A stretch of DNA of 64,000 nt, taken from the NCBI GenBank assembly GCA_013397935.1, contig VZRN01006295.1, forward strand, positions 1,601,524-1,665,523, written 5' to 3'. The position numbers and the translations under genes are program-made. Source of the stretch: Dasyornis broadbenti (Eukaryota > Chordata > Aves > Passeriformes > Dasyornithidae). The stretch's first letter is position 1. Each line of letters starts with the position of its first letter. Under the pieces are notes generated by a model that did not search any database, had not been told where the DNA came from, and worked only from the letters and a program-made list of their open reading frames with translations. Shown here piece by piece: positions 1 to 12,250 of the stretch.

Positions 1-3000
1 GCCTTATATATCTGATATTATCTTCTTGCGTGTCAGAATGACCAAAGTTTATCTGACAAAAGCAGAGCTTATGTCGTCTCTTTAGCTCTACTTCAGTTTT
101 GCTCCTCTAGGATTAGCAACTCAAGACTCACTATTGTTCTTGCTATCTGATTACACCATGTTATTTAGTGCTTCCACTATTTAAACTAAGGCCAAAAATG
201 GGGTCATATAACAAAAACTGAATTCTGAGCTCAGAAATTCCTCCTTCACCAGCCAATCAAGTCTATCAATGTTTTCATGTACTATACTTTTCTATTAGTA
301 GGAAAAGCTTCCAAAACATTGAGCTGAATTTTAAAGTACTCTGTATGTAGATACTGTGGTGCACAGATATCAACAGTATTTGTTGTCAAAAACTCCTTTT
401 ACTTCCATTTAGTGAGTGTTTTCAAGTAAAAGTAAGCCACATTTTCACTGCTTGGCAGAGTGAGATGTTGGACTGTGTTACAAATTAAATGACATAAAAC
501 CTTACTAACTTCTGTCTGTGTTTTTTTAGTGCTCCCCTTGATTGCTGCAATACCATACTTAATTAAAATTTTCACAGTTACTAAAAGTAATGAAACAGGC
601 AAAGTCAGCCATTTTTTAATGAAAGAATAAAATAACTTCTAAAAATGGAGGCTTGCAGTAAACACAGGCTTTCACTTCAAAGTTATTTTACAGACTAAAA
701 AAATCCAGCTTGAGGGGTTCATCTGGCAACATTAAAAAAAAAATCACACAAATAAAATAAAATAACATAGAAAAGCCCAACTCACCAAACTTTGTGTTCT
801 TTTAGAGGTCTAATTGCTCAAAATAGTTAAGCCAACCATTTATTTCAGTTTCTTTTTTCTCTCTCAGTTAAGGCAAATGAACTTTGTATATTGCCATAGC
901 TACTTCTTCCTTTCATGTATTTGGGCTCTTTATTTTCTCTGTCCTTTTTGCTTCCACTCAGATATGTCTCCACAAAATAGCAATTTCTCTGTTTGTGTTC
1001 CACTCAATTTTTTATCTGTTGAGAGAGGCTTTCCTTTGATCTGTTAATTTGCTAATTCCAGAAAGTGTAATATATTAAATTAAAACCAAAAACCAACAAA
1101 CAAACAGTGTTTTATAGCTACCAGGCTATTACAAGAAATTTTTTCTTCTGATTTGATGAATATTTTCCCTGTTAATGAAAGTTTACTTGATTATTTATAT
1201 ATTTTCATAAGCATTACAAATAGTAAGTATTGAGGTTGCTTTAGAGAAGAATAAACAGTGACTGGCAAATTATGTGCTGTCAGACACAGGTTCTGAATGT
1301 TTTACTCCAAAGATTTTATTTTTTTAGGTTCTTTCTTACAGTAGAGCTGCCTGTTTATTAGGAAATATATGAAGACTATCTAAAACATTCAGTATAGACA
1401 GATATTTTTTATATCCTGTGCTAGGTGTTTAGGAAGTAATTAATCTCACTGAGGTGTGTTAAGAGCAAGCAAGCAAGCGACCAAAAACCAACAAAACAAA
1501 AACCCCAAATATTTTCGAAGATGTGATCTGAATCCTCTTTCAAATGCAGATGTTTCTTAAGATTCCAGGACAGTTGCTACAGGATTCAGTATTGCACAGA
1601 TTGGCTACAATCTAATGGAAATAGCACTGATTAGGTTCCTAAACTTTTATTCATTTATAATTAAACCTTGTATCATTAAATGTTCTGTTCTTATAGAATG
1701 ACTTTATATCTGAAAATAAATGCTGGTACTTCTGGTGTGAGGAGGTTTCTGAAAGGTCTTTTTGCTTAGTTGCTTTAATTCTGAAATAAAGATGCTGGAA
1801 AGAGGCACCATAAATACTACAGAAAAATCTTCAACAAAAAGGCAAAAAAGCCACGCAGAAATAAATTATGGAAAATTTTGCACTTTTCCCTCTCAAAAAG
1901 AAAAGTGCAAATCACACATAAATGGAAAGGATGATTTTTGGATCTGAATATTTTTGAAAATAAAGGAGAAGAAAGAGCTAAATGTGATTACATAAGAGAA
2001 GAAATGCTCCAAATCAGCATCAGTTCTGTAGTCAGAATATAGTTTCATAAAAAATTAGGAGAGCAGCCAATAATTTGGGACATTTTGGCCATTCAAATTA
2101 AAACAATGATGAAGCTTGAATAAAACCAAGTTCTCCCCTGACCCATTGTCCAAGACAGAGGGGTACAGAAAGGCAGGTTACTCTAAGCAGAGATTTGAAA
2201 CCTTTCTCTCATAGTGCACAAGGTTCTTAAGCTAACTGGCCTTATGATACTAATTTCTTCATTATGCTAGCACAAAATTATTTGTGGGTTCAACTAATAC
2301 ACAGTTTTGAGTTGAACATAGAGGTATCAGTCCCTTAACTTATTTTGTATTGTTAAGATATTGAAGTTATAAAAGTTTTAAAACTGCTCTTTCAAACAGA
2401 AGCCTAGATACTGGGACAGAATATTTCAGTTTCTGTTTCTTATGTATTGCTTGTTTTCCTCCCAGCATTTTCTAGTTTTGGAGGAAGCGAAAGTATCATA
2501 ATAATTTACCACGTATACTTTTTACTAATATTCAAATATAGGATAATGTTAGCAATACGGAATCTGTAGTGTTAGGCGAAAATGTTGCTTCTAACCACCC
2601 ACACTCCTGTCTTGAGATATGATGCACAATTACAGAAAATCAGCAGGACAGCAAGCTATCTAAAAAGCTGAGGATATTACATTAGAGAAATGTTCTCAAT
2701 TTGTTTTGGTACTCTTTAATTTTTGAAAATAACCTTTACTTGGCTTCTAGACCTTCTCCTTAAGACACAAACTCTGCCATAAAGATTCATCCTTACCTAT
2801 AGACATGCCCTGAGAATGTGAACAGTACAGTGCTGGTTTCTCTTATTGCTTTTAGAGGAAATATGTTGTCAACTTTTAACTTTTATAAAACAATCCATAT
2901 GCATCTTGTTCTCACATTTCTCATCTTTACCCATTTGCTGTCATTTTCACATCATGTTTACGATGATAAGCCTATATGCAGGACACAGTTCAATCTCTCA

Positions 3001-6000
3001 CATATTTCCGTAGGTTGCAGTTCTGTTGTGGAATCCTAATGTTCCTTGGTCTTCCACAACACGGACTGCCTCTTCCATATCATGTACCTTGTAGTTCATT
3101 GCTGTTTGTGGGCTATCAGTAATAGGTTACATTATCTGCTGAAATGAATAATAGCACACAATATTACCTGTATTTTCTTTGCTTGCTCACTCTCAATATT
3201 CTCACTCAAAGAAGAATCTACAATTTTTTAAAATTTATTTTAAAAACCTTTCACTCATATAATTGCATCTTTTTCAACAGTAGATCTGAATAAATCTTTG
3301 TTGTATAAAATTATTTTAAAGGCTAATACTTTATTGTATTCTGTGTTCTTATCACCATCTCTCTCTCTTCCTCCTTTCATCATTTGGTAACTTTAATCTA
3401 TGTCAATGTTCAAGAACTCCAAAGCAATGTGCACCTTTTATGTATCCAAAGTCATGTCCAAATTAAGTGGAAGCAGATGAAACGGGTCCAATTTCAGGAA
3501 GCAATGATCAGATACACTTTGAAGGTAAGTCCTCTCAAAGAAAATCAACTAAGAGCCAGAAAAATTGGAGTCACTAGTTATCTTCAAAAATCTTATCTAG
3601 TTACATTATTATGCAGCATATATTGATTTAAATAATGCAATTGTATGCTAACAGTATTTTAGTTTAACTATGTTGATGTGTAAGATGTATTTTCAAAACT
3701 GCACTTGGTATTTCTAACAGCAAGAAATTTCAGAGAACAATAAAGTGAATTTTTTTTTAACTGGAATCATCAAACTAAATTCCATTTGTTTACCCTACAA
3801 AAAAAAAGTTTAATTTCCTAAAATCAATGTTGTAAATTCAATATACTGCTCACTTTTGAAGTTTTCACTTTTTTGTCATCTGAAATGACAGTTGTCTACG
3901 CCTATAACTTAAAAAATATACAATAAAACCCAATTTTATGTACAACTTTTCCCCCAAATAAGTAATTTAAGAAAACAAATGGAAAGCTATTATGTAAAAA
4001 GTTTCACTATTCATTTCATGCATTGATAACAGACCAGAATTTTCTGATCATTTTTTTAGAACCAAATAGGACTTTTCATTATTAATTGGACTCCATTACC
4101 TTTTTTCCTCCGTGCTATGTAATTAGAGGTGGACATAGCCAACAATTAATTTTAAAATAGTCTATCAGGCGAGGCTATCACATACAAAAACTGTGTCAGA
4201 GCAGAAAAAATACCTTTGTAACTACTTTCAAGGCCAGCTGTTCTACATATGAATAGCCCCAGCTAATGAAGAAGGAACACCTTATGAATGTTTTGACCCT
4301 TTACTGATTTCAAGCTGTAATAATCAAAACTTTTCCTTTATGGATTTTGAAGACTGTTTCATTGTGTATTCTCCCATTATTAATTGTACTTTTGATACCA
4401 ATTTTGAGCAATGTTTGTTTTTAATTTTCTTCAATATCCTTGTTGTAGTTTGATAATGAGCTGACAAGTGGAGATTAACTGGGTAGTTCATCCTGGTTGC
4501 TTCTGTGATTTCCTTTCCCAAATCTTTACATTCATTATTCTACACTTCATCCTTGAGGCCCAGACAATAGAGTTAATATTATAAACTGAATATACACCCC
4601 TTCTTTACAGAGCCAGGTTACTGAAGCTAATTCTGTATTTATTATGATTGCACCCCTATATATATAATCTCCTGAGGCATGGTTGTTTGTAAAGTCTGTT
4701 CACTCAACTTACAACAAGACTGGTTGTGTTTGGTGGGAGGCTGTACTTATGAACAGATGGGTCTGTATCAATATTTCCACCTGTGTTTTTTCCACTCTCT
4801 TCTACTCCCACAGCTCAATGGCTGTTGACTCCTTACTCCTTAAGACAACACTTCTGCATTCAAATGGGAATTCCAGCATCCTAGCTGACTTGACACTGGT
4901 TCTGGTTGCCATTCTTTGCCGTCATCAAAGAGCTCTGCAGCAAACACCTGATTGTCCTGTCTTGCTCTCCCAGCTACACAGCTGGGGCAGTTCCTCGTGT
5001 GCACTCATCCAACCAAATTGTCTTCTTACCCTCCTCTAACAGCAATAATGGGGACTTTTTCTTTCTGTAGGTTTAGCAACCCCTCCTTATCCTTGGAAGA
5101 GGAAGGAAAACAAATATCCCCATCCCTATGCTCCAGGTCTAAATAAGGACATTTGCTACAAGGACCTCAGACTTTGGGATTGCTACACTTTTCAGTCAGG
5201 AGTGCAGCTGTTAAATTTCCCCAGGAAGCCAGCTCCACTGCTGATCTTTCTACCCTTTTCTCAACTTGGATCAGTATGAAGGAAAAGTAGGATAAAAGTC
5301 TTAGAACTTCCTACATGAGAAAGTAAATATGAGCTTTGCAGTAGGCTTCACCTCTTCCTAACAGCTGCAGAAGCATTTCTCGTGAAAATGACACTCATGG
5401 GGTTCTTTTTTATTTCATCAAAATACATTTGCTTGAAAATATGGTTTACTGAAGCTGTGGTCCCTTACTGTAGGGAACCTACTGGTTGATTAAATCATCG
5501 CCTTTTAAATCTCTGGTTGAGACTAGTATCATAGTCCTGCTCAGCATAAACATACATAGTTTAAGAATTATTATAATCATTAGTATAAATGTTGAAAAAT
5601 CTTCTTTCACAAACAATCCTGAATCACTCTTATCTGAGACATACAATAGGTACATTGTGGGCTTTTATTCAATAACAAAGCATGCCAGCTTTGTCAAGGG
5701 GAACTTGCATGAGGCTATCTTAAGGCAGATGCCTCTGGAGCGCTGCTTTGCCTTCTCTCAGCTAGCAGTTGCATAAACTGCTTTGGAAGAAAATGCCTCT
5801 GAGTAGAAACATAATACATAATCAGCTCAAATAATTACAACAAAAATGCTAACTTGCTGTTTTCACAACATGGATAATAGGCTTGCTTAAGGGCATGGAA
5901 TGCAAAATCAGTTTTGCATGTCTTCTTGTATTTCAGAGTCATTAAAATGTGCTACAGTCTGAGCACAGAAATAAATGCCTCTGCTGATAAGAGAAGTGAC

Positions 6001-6352
6001 AACTGGCACACTGGGAATTCAGCTGTTTCAAACAGCGGCAGAGCTATCAGCCAGAGAGTAATGTGGATAATTTTCATAGTGTCAATCTCTGTTGAAATAT
6101 TTCAGTTTTAAATTCAGGAGGCAGAACATGACAGCCCAATATTGAAATTTAGAGATTCAGAGAAGTGAAACAGGAAAGATATGTGCTATCATTGCTTAAA
6201 TTTATGTTGAACTTCATCATATGAAATCAAAGGATTTCCATTTTAAAGCATTGCAAGAATATTATCTAACAGCATGAATTCTAAGTCATATTTCACATAT
6301 TAGAAGAACTTCTATACTACTAATAGTTTCCAAACAAGTGATTCACAGAGCT
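1..6352. other. Gene-free AT-rich stretch
   Basis: No gene, RNA gene or clear transposon is visible. The longest frame is 118 codons (4683-5039, plus). Its translation is rich in Cys, Ser and Leu and shows no domain, no conserved motif and no splice context that would make it an exon. Short CAAA/ACCAAA-rich low-complexity patches lie near 1081-1107 and 1461-1505. The rest is unique-looking sequence, consistent with an avian intron or intergenic region. Confidence 0.6.
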
Positions 6353-6950
6353 TGTGCTGGTTTTGACTTGGAAAGAATTATTTTCATTCACAGTATCTGG
6401 TATGGGGCTACATTTTGAATTTGCAATGAAACTGGTGTTGGTAATGCAAGGATTTTTTTGTTGTTGCTGAGCAGTGCTTACATAGCAACACAGCAATGTC
6501 TTTTTTGTTCCTCACCCCACCCCATCTGCAAGGAAGCTGGGAATACACAGAGTTCAGAGGGGACACAGCCAGGACAATTGACCCCAGGTGACCAAAGGGA
6601 CATTCCGTACCATCTGGCATCACACTCAGCAAATAAACCTGGGGGAAGAGGGAGGAAAGGAAGGATGTTAAGAGTGATCACCTTTGTCTTTCCAAGTCAC
6701 AGTTACATGTGATGAAGCCCTGCTTTCTTGGGGATAACTGAACACCTGTCTGATGATGGGAACAGTTGAATGAATTTCTGCCTTTGCTTTGCTTGCATGA
6801 GCTGCTTTTGCTTTCCATGTTGAACTGATGTTATTGTAACCCATGAGCTTTCTCACTTTTAACCTTCTGATTCTCTCCCCCATCCCACTGAGGGTGAGAG
6901 AACAAGTTGCTGTGTGGGGCTTAGTTACTGAATGGGGTGAAATCACAAAA
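6353..6950 (+). mobile_element. Solo LTR of an avian endogenous retrovirus-like element
   Basis: The segment starts TGTGCTGGTTTTGACTTGG and runs about 600 bp to an end near GGGGTGAAATCACA. Its order of motifs matches a common avian LTR family: a start like CCTGGTT..GGCTGGGATAGAGTT, a TTGTTGTTGCTGAGCAGTGCTTACA block (6461-6485), a degenerate TATA-like CAAATAAAC at about 6630, and a CTGATTCTCTCCCCCATCCCACTG block at 6867-6890 before the 3' end. The second copy in this window (45242-45818) shares both ends, which supports the boundaries independently of memory. No internal viral genes flank it, so it is a solo LTR left by recombination between two LTRs. The 5 bp on each side (GAGCT and AGGTT) do not match cleanly, so the copy is old or the ends are off by a few bases. 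I recall this family as ERVL/ERVK-class but cannot fix the subfamily. Confidence 0.75.
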
Positions 6951-8102
6951 AGGTTAGTATTCTACATCCTTTATTAGTAAACTCATGTTCAAAGAACATA
7001 GGCACTTTGTACTGAAAAAGTTTTATTTTATTAAATAATCACAATAATGTTTTGTACTGGGAAAAAATCGGATCTTATTTTTTTTTAATTGCCAGTAACT
7101 GTGTTTATTTTGCCAGCAATTTAGCAGCTGTTGAGTATGTTGAATCTGGATGTTTGTGAATATTCAATAGAAACATCTCCAAATGCCAAATATGTACATA
7201 TAAATATTGATGCATATGCATATGTATCACCATACATATAGCTGCTTACACCGTCCATGAGGAAAGGTGCTTACAGAATGTTTTTAGTTTCCTGTTCTTA
7301 CTAAGTTTGTCAAAATGCTCCCAGACTATTGCTGACTAAGCATTAATTAGCATACACTGAGGCTCAGATTATTCCAGGTAAATATTTTTAAAAGAGTGCA
7401 GTTTCAGTTTAGTTTCCTCTCAATGCATATACTCCTTCTTCTCTACCCTAAAGAAACACTCACACTCCCAGACCTGTTTTCTCATCTCCCAGCTGAAGGT
7501 AATTCTTTTGTTCTGTTGTAGCAGCTCTCCAGCTCATTCCTCTTCTTTCGTTTTCCTGGAAAAATAAGGCAAACTTACTGATGTTCTTTCTTTCTTCAGT
7601 TACCTCTTTTTCTTTCTTTCTTAGTGTGTTAGAGTACATTAGTTAATAATGTAGTGGTGTATACAGGTGGGATATGAATGACTAAGAGGGCTGTGCTGTC
7701 ATGGGCCTGCACTGAAATCAGGTAACCGAGGAAAGTGTAACGTAGTAACCCAGAGAAGAAAGCTGATGTCTCCTTTGTTCAAAGATCCTTCTCCTCTTTT
7801 GAACTGCTTTCCCAAACACCAGTGCTTGTCATGTCTCTTCATACCTTGCAGCTAAGCTTGTTTACAATACACAACTGTCCAAAATCATGTCTGTGAGCTC
7901 TTTTTGACCTGATATACATAGGTTTTTTCATGAGTGCAAACTTTTTGACTTACACAAACTGTCGTAGTCCTATTTACTTCAATAGCTTAATGACTCTAAA
8001 CCAGCTGAGGATCTGACCCAAAGCGAGTACCTCAAATATTTCTTTACTTGTTACATGTTGAATTGAATAATTCAGTGATAGAACAGCATTTTTAAAAGGA
8101 AA
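6951..8102. other. Gene-free spacer with small hairpin
   Basis: No gene is seen. An 8-bp perfect stem with a 4-base loop (ATATGTAT-CACC-ATACATAT) lies at 7220-7239, just after the 12-bp palindrome ATGCATATGCAT. A pyrimidine-rich stretch with TTTC repeats lies at about 7582-7622. Nothing else is recognisable. Confidence 0.5.
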
Positions 8103-8340
8103 GAGGACAGATTTAGATTAGGAGGAAAGTCTTTACTGTGCTGGTAGTGAGGCATTGGAACAGGCTGCCCAGAGAACTTGTGGACACCTTATCCCTGAAA
8201 GTGTTCAAGGCCAGGTTGGATGGGACTTGGAGAAATCTGGTCTAGTGGAAGGTATCCTTACCCATAGCACAGGGGTTGGAAAAAAATTGTCTTTAAGGTC
8301 CCTTCCAGCCTAAACCATTCTATCATTCTATAATTCTGTG
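8103..8340 (+). mobile_element. CR1 LINE, 5'-truncated 3' end
   Basis: This is a CR1 non-LTR retrotransposon fragment in plus orientation. It contains the decayed end of ORF2 (a GGAACAGGCTGCCCAGAGAA block, which codes for the WxRLP-type region in intact copies). This is followed by the 3' UTR with GGTCTAGTGGAAGGT and GGTCCCTTCCAGCC, and it ends in an ATTCTATAATTCTGTG octamer-repeat tail. The ORF2 frame is broken by stops, so it is not functional. 5' truncation and the short tandem tail instead of poly(A) are typical of CR1. Confidence 0.9.
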
Positions 8341-9768
8341 AAAGCAGACACTCTCAAAAACTCCTGTAAACTCCTGAAAATTCCTCTGTTGGGAGAGACT
8401 TGCCACTTGAAAAATTACCCCTCAGGATATCAGATGGCATTTCACTGTGCATGATGTACAGATGTCATCTTGTTCCTGCTAGGTACTTTAATATAAAATT
8501 TCCTCTAAGCTAAATAGGGATATTCTCTTGTCCAGATTATGATAGGAAAGACTGGAGACAAACAGTTCCCATAACAATAGTGCATCGTTGCCTCACTGTA
8601 GTACTAAGACTTCTGGAAAATAATTTAGTTACAAGTGTGGTTAATTTAATCTAACACTGTGCATAAGGTACACGGCAGTGAAGAGTTAGAGAAATTTGTC
8701 TCCATGCTGTATTTGTGACTATAACAGAAGATCAAACCAGGCAAATTCAACAGCCTGAGATTTCTCAGGGTACATTTCACCCAGGCCTGTCAAGACCAAT
8801 AGAAAGTGCTTGCATGAACTGAAGAAAGCTTGATCGCTGAGATTTCACTGCTGTAATTGGAATCTTGGAAATATGGAGTCCTCTGTGTATTTCAGGAGTA
8901 TTTGAACTGATAATTGCAGTGTAGCTACACTGCAATTGTAGCTGCACTATAGTATAGATATAATGAAAATACAAACAAGCTTAAGGTAGACAAGGACATA
9001 AATATATTTACAAGTGTCATTCTAAACTCTAGGAAAGCAGCTACATTTTATGGTAGCTGAAATGTTAAAACAAGGCTGATTACAATTTTAAATAAAATTG
9101 TGATGACAACTTGTCAAGGTCTTGAGGATTAAAAATCCCTGCCAGAGACCCCACAAGGCCAAATGATAAGTTACAAGAGGAAGAGATAAGGCCACAGCAA
9201 AAAACCACTTTTCCCACCCCTGTCTGCATACATTTCAGGCAGGGCTGGGGAGACTCCCACGCAGAAACCCATATCTAGCACCTGCTACAATGAATAGTTT
9301 TCCATCTTCCATTTTCTATGGGTTGGCAAGTCCTATATAGGTTGGCATACCTCTGTTATTAATCTCTTCCACATTGTGTTCTGCCCTCAGTGCTTATAGC
9401 TACAGATGTATTTCACTTGGATAATTAGTCACTTGATTAAGGCCCTATATATAAATAGGTATTCTTACTTATCTTTTGTTACAGATGTGGATCATTTTTT
9501 TTTGTCCTTGTAATGGGATTTCTTATAAGCACATTTCTTTGATGCAAATGCAGTCTGTAGAATAGGATAGGAATGATATTTTTCAGACTGATCTCTTTAA
9601 CAGTGGCATTTAGATGCAAGTATTTGAAAATACAATTTTTAATGTTATGTATAAAGATCACACTTCTTTTTTCTAACACAAAAATATATATTACTGATTT
9701 ATACAAATCCTCTGTCATTTGCATTTCCTGCTTCATAATTACCTTATATTTTATTCTGTTAGGCTCTG
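8341..9768. other. Gene-free spacer between CR1 and LTR
   Basis: No gene is seen. It contains the 26-bp palindrome listed separately (8912-8937). A moderately GC-rich patch at about 9121-9290 could be an old repeat, but I cannot name it. Confidence 0.5.
8912..8937. repeat. Perfect 26-bp palindrome
   Basis: The left half AATTGCAGTGTAG (8912-8924) is followed without a spacer by its exact reverse complement CTACACTGCAATT (8925-8937). A diverged echo of the right half (TGTAGCTGCACTA, about 8937-8949) follows directly. For random sequence of this length a perfect 26-bp palindrome is expected well under once. It could form a cruciform or be a dyad binding site. Function is unknown. Confidence 0.95.
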
Positions 9769-10192
9769 TGTCGTGAAAAGGAGAGATTTGCTCAAACCCT
9801 GTGTTTGATCAGTCTGTCAGCACCCCAGGAAAGCCAGGAGCCTTGTGCCCAACCAGTCTGTCAGTATCCCATTATGGGAATCCTCCACTGAACAGTCCCA
9901 CTGGATCAGAAAACAGTTCAAATGACTTGTTCAGGGTCACACACCCCTCCTGGGTCTCCACACCTTTACCACTGCCAGTGACTGCCAGCATCCTTGAAGG
10001 ACTCACATTAACAGTTTACAGAATAAGACTCTTTATTAATGAAATTTTGACAGGCTAAGATTTGAGAATTCCTGGTGATGGTATCTGACTGAAAATATAT
10101 ATCCAAAATAATAAAGTAATTCAAAACAATATACTTGCAAGCTCCAATCCCCAATTAAAGCTAGCTTGAGATACCTAAGTCCTGTTCCCACA
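9769..10192. mobile_element. Probable LTR (solo), TGT...ACA ends
   Basis: The segment starts TGTCGTGAAAAGGAGAGATT and ends CCTGTTCCCACA, so it has the TGT...ACA termini of an LTR at about 424 bp. The 5 bp before it (CTCTG, 9764-9768) and after it (CTCAG, 10193-10197) match at 4 of 5 positions, which fits a slightly decayed target-site duplication. Inside, a CAGTCTGTCAG motif is repeated twice (about 9810 and 9858), each copy followed by a CCCA. The text resembles a passerine LTR I have seen, but I cannot name the family. Orientation is not settled: an AATAAAG polyadenylation-like signal lies on the plus strand at about 10109, and TTTATTAAT near 10030 gives one on the minus strand. The 85-codon plus-strand frame inside it is incidental. 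Confidence 0.55.
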
Positions 10193-11871
10193 CTCAGTTT
10201 AGATTTTTCTTTTAAATAAGTAATAGTGTTTTAGAAACAGATTACTCACTGTCTTCTACAAAACATCTATAAACATGCTGAATTTTGGTACAGAGAGAAG
10301 ACACCAATAAAGAGGAGTGCAGGGCAGCCCAGAAGATGTCTCAGTATTAATTCTTTTTATGTGGCTTGTTAATCATGATCTATATAACGTTGTTGCATCT
10401 GTGGTTGTAATAGAATATTAAATTGACATGTACAAATAAAACAGTATTAAAGAGTGTCTATAGTAACAGAGTGGATGTATTTGCTCTTATACAATAAAGA
10501 AGGCTCTGGAACAAACCTTTTCCTTGCTATTCAAAATAACCAACATTTTTTTCCCAGTGGAATTGCATACTGGGCTTCTGATTATGCACAGTCAAATTAT
10601 ACTTTGTTATCTTTATCTTGTAAACTAAAAAGCATATTTTGTGTTTCTATTGAGGACTTTAAGAAAATTTATAACTCAGACTAAAATGTTAGTAAAATAC
10701 TTTAGTAGTAATAAAATATATATAGCTATATAGAGAAAAAAAGCAAAAAGCTGCTCTATGTCTAATTTGAATAATTTTGAGTGATTAAATTTTGAATAAT
10801 TTTGGGTGTTAAATATTTCAGAAAAGTAAAACTTCAAAAGGAAAATGGCTATAGTAGCCAGAAACACTATTGGTCTCTGAGACTTTCAAATCATAAGAAA
10901 GCTTAGTCCAATTACTGTGTTTGCTTAACAGAAGCTACAATGAATTTTACCTAGAATATTACTTTCTTTTTTAAAACTTATTTTTGTTTTAATTTTTTTC
11001 TCTGCCTACTGAAACAGTGAGCAGTAAAGTACTGCAATGTTAATACAATGTGATTTGAAATTTCTTTGCTCTCTGGCAATAAAAAATATAAAGAGTTTTA
11101 ACAAACATCCAGTTTCGTGAAGTTTCCCTTGAAAACTGACATATCAACCCAAAATTTCATTTGAAGATTTTGAGTTAAGCACCAGGAAAGAAGTCTATTA
11201 ATACGAAAAATCTGAACATAGTTCATCAAACATGGAAGATGAAATATAAATTGCTTATTCAGTCAATGTCCATTAATGCAAAATACACTGTTCTGTCCCC
11301 AAAGCTTATCTTTAGTTCCAAATCCATTTTTCAATTTGAATACATTTGCTGAATTCCTATTTAAGTGGGTATTGCTCTGGTATTTGAGACTCATTCTTTT
11401 CTACTTTGACTTAATAAGAATACAACAGAAAACAACTCCTGGGAAAAAGTTAGACAAACACTTCTCACCTTGGAAGGTCAATTGAAGTAACACTGGTACC
11501 TACAAACGTTTTATGCTGGATTACAACACTGATGCACTTTCTGAGACACCATGAACTTTGGAAAGCTTACTCACAGCATGCTTTCCAAAATCAAATGTGC
11601 ATTTGATAAAAAAAGTTGTTTGATAGAGAAGTGTTAGTTGACCTGACATAGTCACACATACATCCCTTAGCGTATCCAATATCTTTGGGGAAAATAAATG
11701 TCTAATTCTTTGTCTTCAGGGAGAGGAGAACACTCTGTGGCAAGGGGATACTGGCAAGTAACCTAGAGACTGTACAGAACAGTTTCAGTAATCAAAGTGC
11801 ACAGGAAAATTTAATGTACTGTAAAATATTTTAGACCTGAAAAGAAAAAAAAGGGCAGAAGAAACTGAGAG
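10193..11871. other. Gene-free AT-rich stretch
   Basis: No gene is seen. It includes the 25-bp tandem duplication listed separately (10766-10814). Frames reach at most 76 codons, and their translations are dominated by AT-rich codons (Phe, Ile, Leu, Lys, Tyr) without motifs. Confidence 0.5.
10766..10814 (+). repeat. Tandem duplication of a 25-bp unit
   Basis: TTTGAATAATTTTGAGTGAT plus TAAAT (10766-10790) is followed directly by a near-identical 24-base copy (10791-10814). The two differ by an A/G substitution and a small change near the end. It is a simple local duplication in AT-rich DNA. Confidence 0.9.
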
Positions 11872-12250
11872 AACCTGAAGGGTCATTTAATCTATCCTTC
11901 TGTCCCAAGAGAGAATTAGGCATTGCTACATCACTTCTGTCAGATACTCACCATCTGTTCTAAATGGCTTTAGTGACAGAGAAATCCACAGCCTCCCCAG
12001 GCAATCTATTACATTTCTCGCTATCCTTAGTGATAGAAAAATTTCTATAGAGTCTACCCTGACATCCTGGCTGCAATTTATGTCCATTTTTTCTTGTTCT
12101 ATACCTCACACAAAATGGAAAAAAAAAAGAAAAGAAAAATCCTACTCCATTTTACTTGGCAAAACTGCTAAAATGTGATTAATTCAATCTTCCCTCTCTC
12201 CTTCTCAAGAGTGTCTCCATATCTATCCCCATCTTTCTGTACTTTGTCAC
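11872..12250 (-). mobile_element. Old CR1 LINE fragment (ORF2 C-terminus)
   Basis: Read on the minus strand, about 11975-12050 translates to a peptide containing RNFS....NRLPGEAV. This matches the conserved C-terminal end of the CR1 ORF2 reverse-transcriptase protein (the RLPGEAVD-type motif). The plus-strand text GGTCATTTAATCTATCC at 11881 corresponds to the CR1 3' UTR, and TTCAATCTTCCCTC near 12184 to a further upstream coding part. Divergence is much greater than in the other CR1 copies here, and the canonical 3' tail is lost, so this is an ancient insertion. An A-rich run (12117-12139) interrupts it, possibly a later expansion. Confidence 0.75.

Noticed and set aside
4683..5039. 118-codon plus-strand frame
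   Set aside because: No domain, no start or splice context and no recognisable family. Its length is not exceptional among the many frames of a 64-kb window.
6408..6946. Several 67-92 codon frames on both strands
   Set aside because: All lie inside the solo LTR at 6353-6950, which is non-coding. They reflect its local GC content.
9801..10058. 85-codon plus-strand frame
   Set aside because: It lies entirely inside the LTR-like element at 9769-10192 and has no viral or cellular protein motif.
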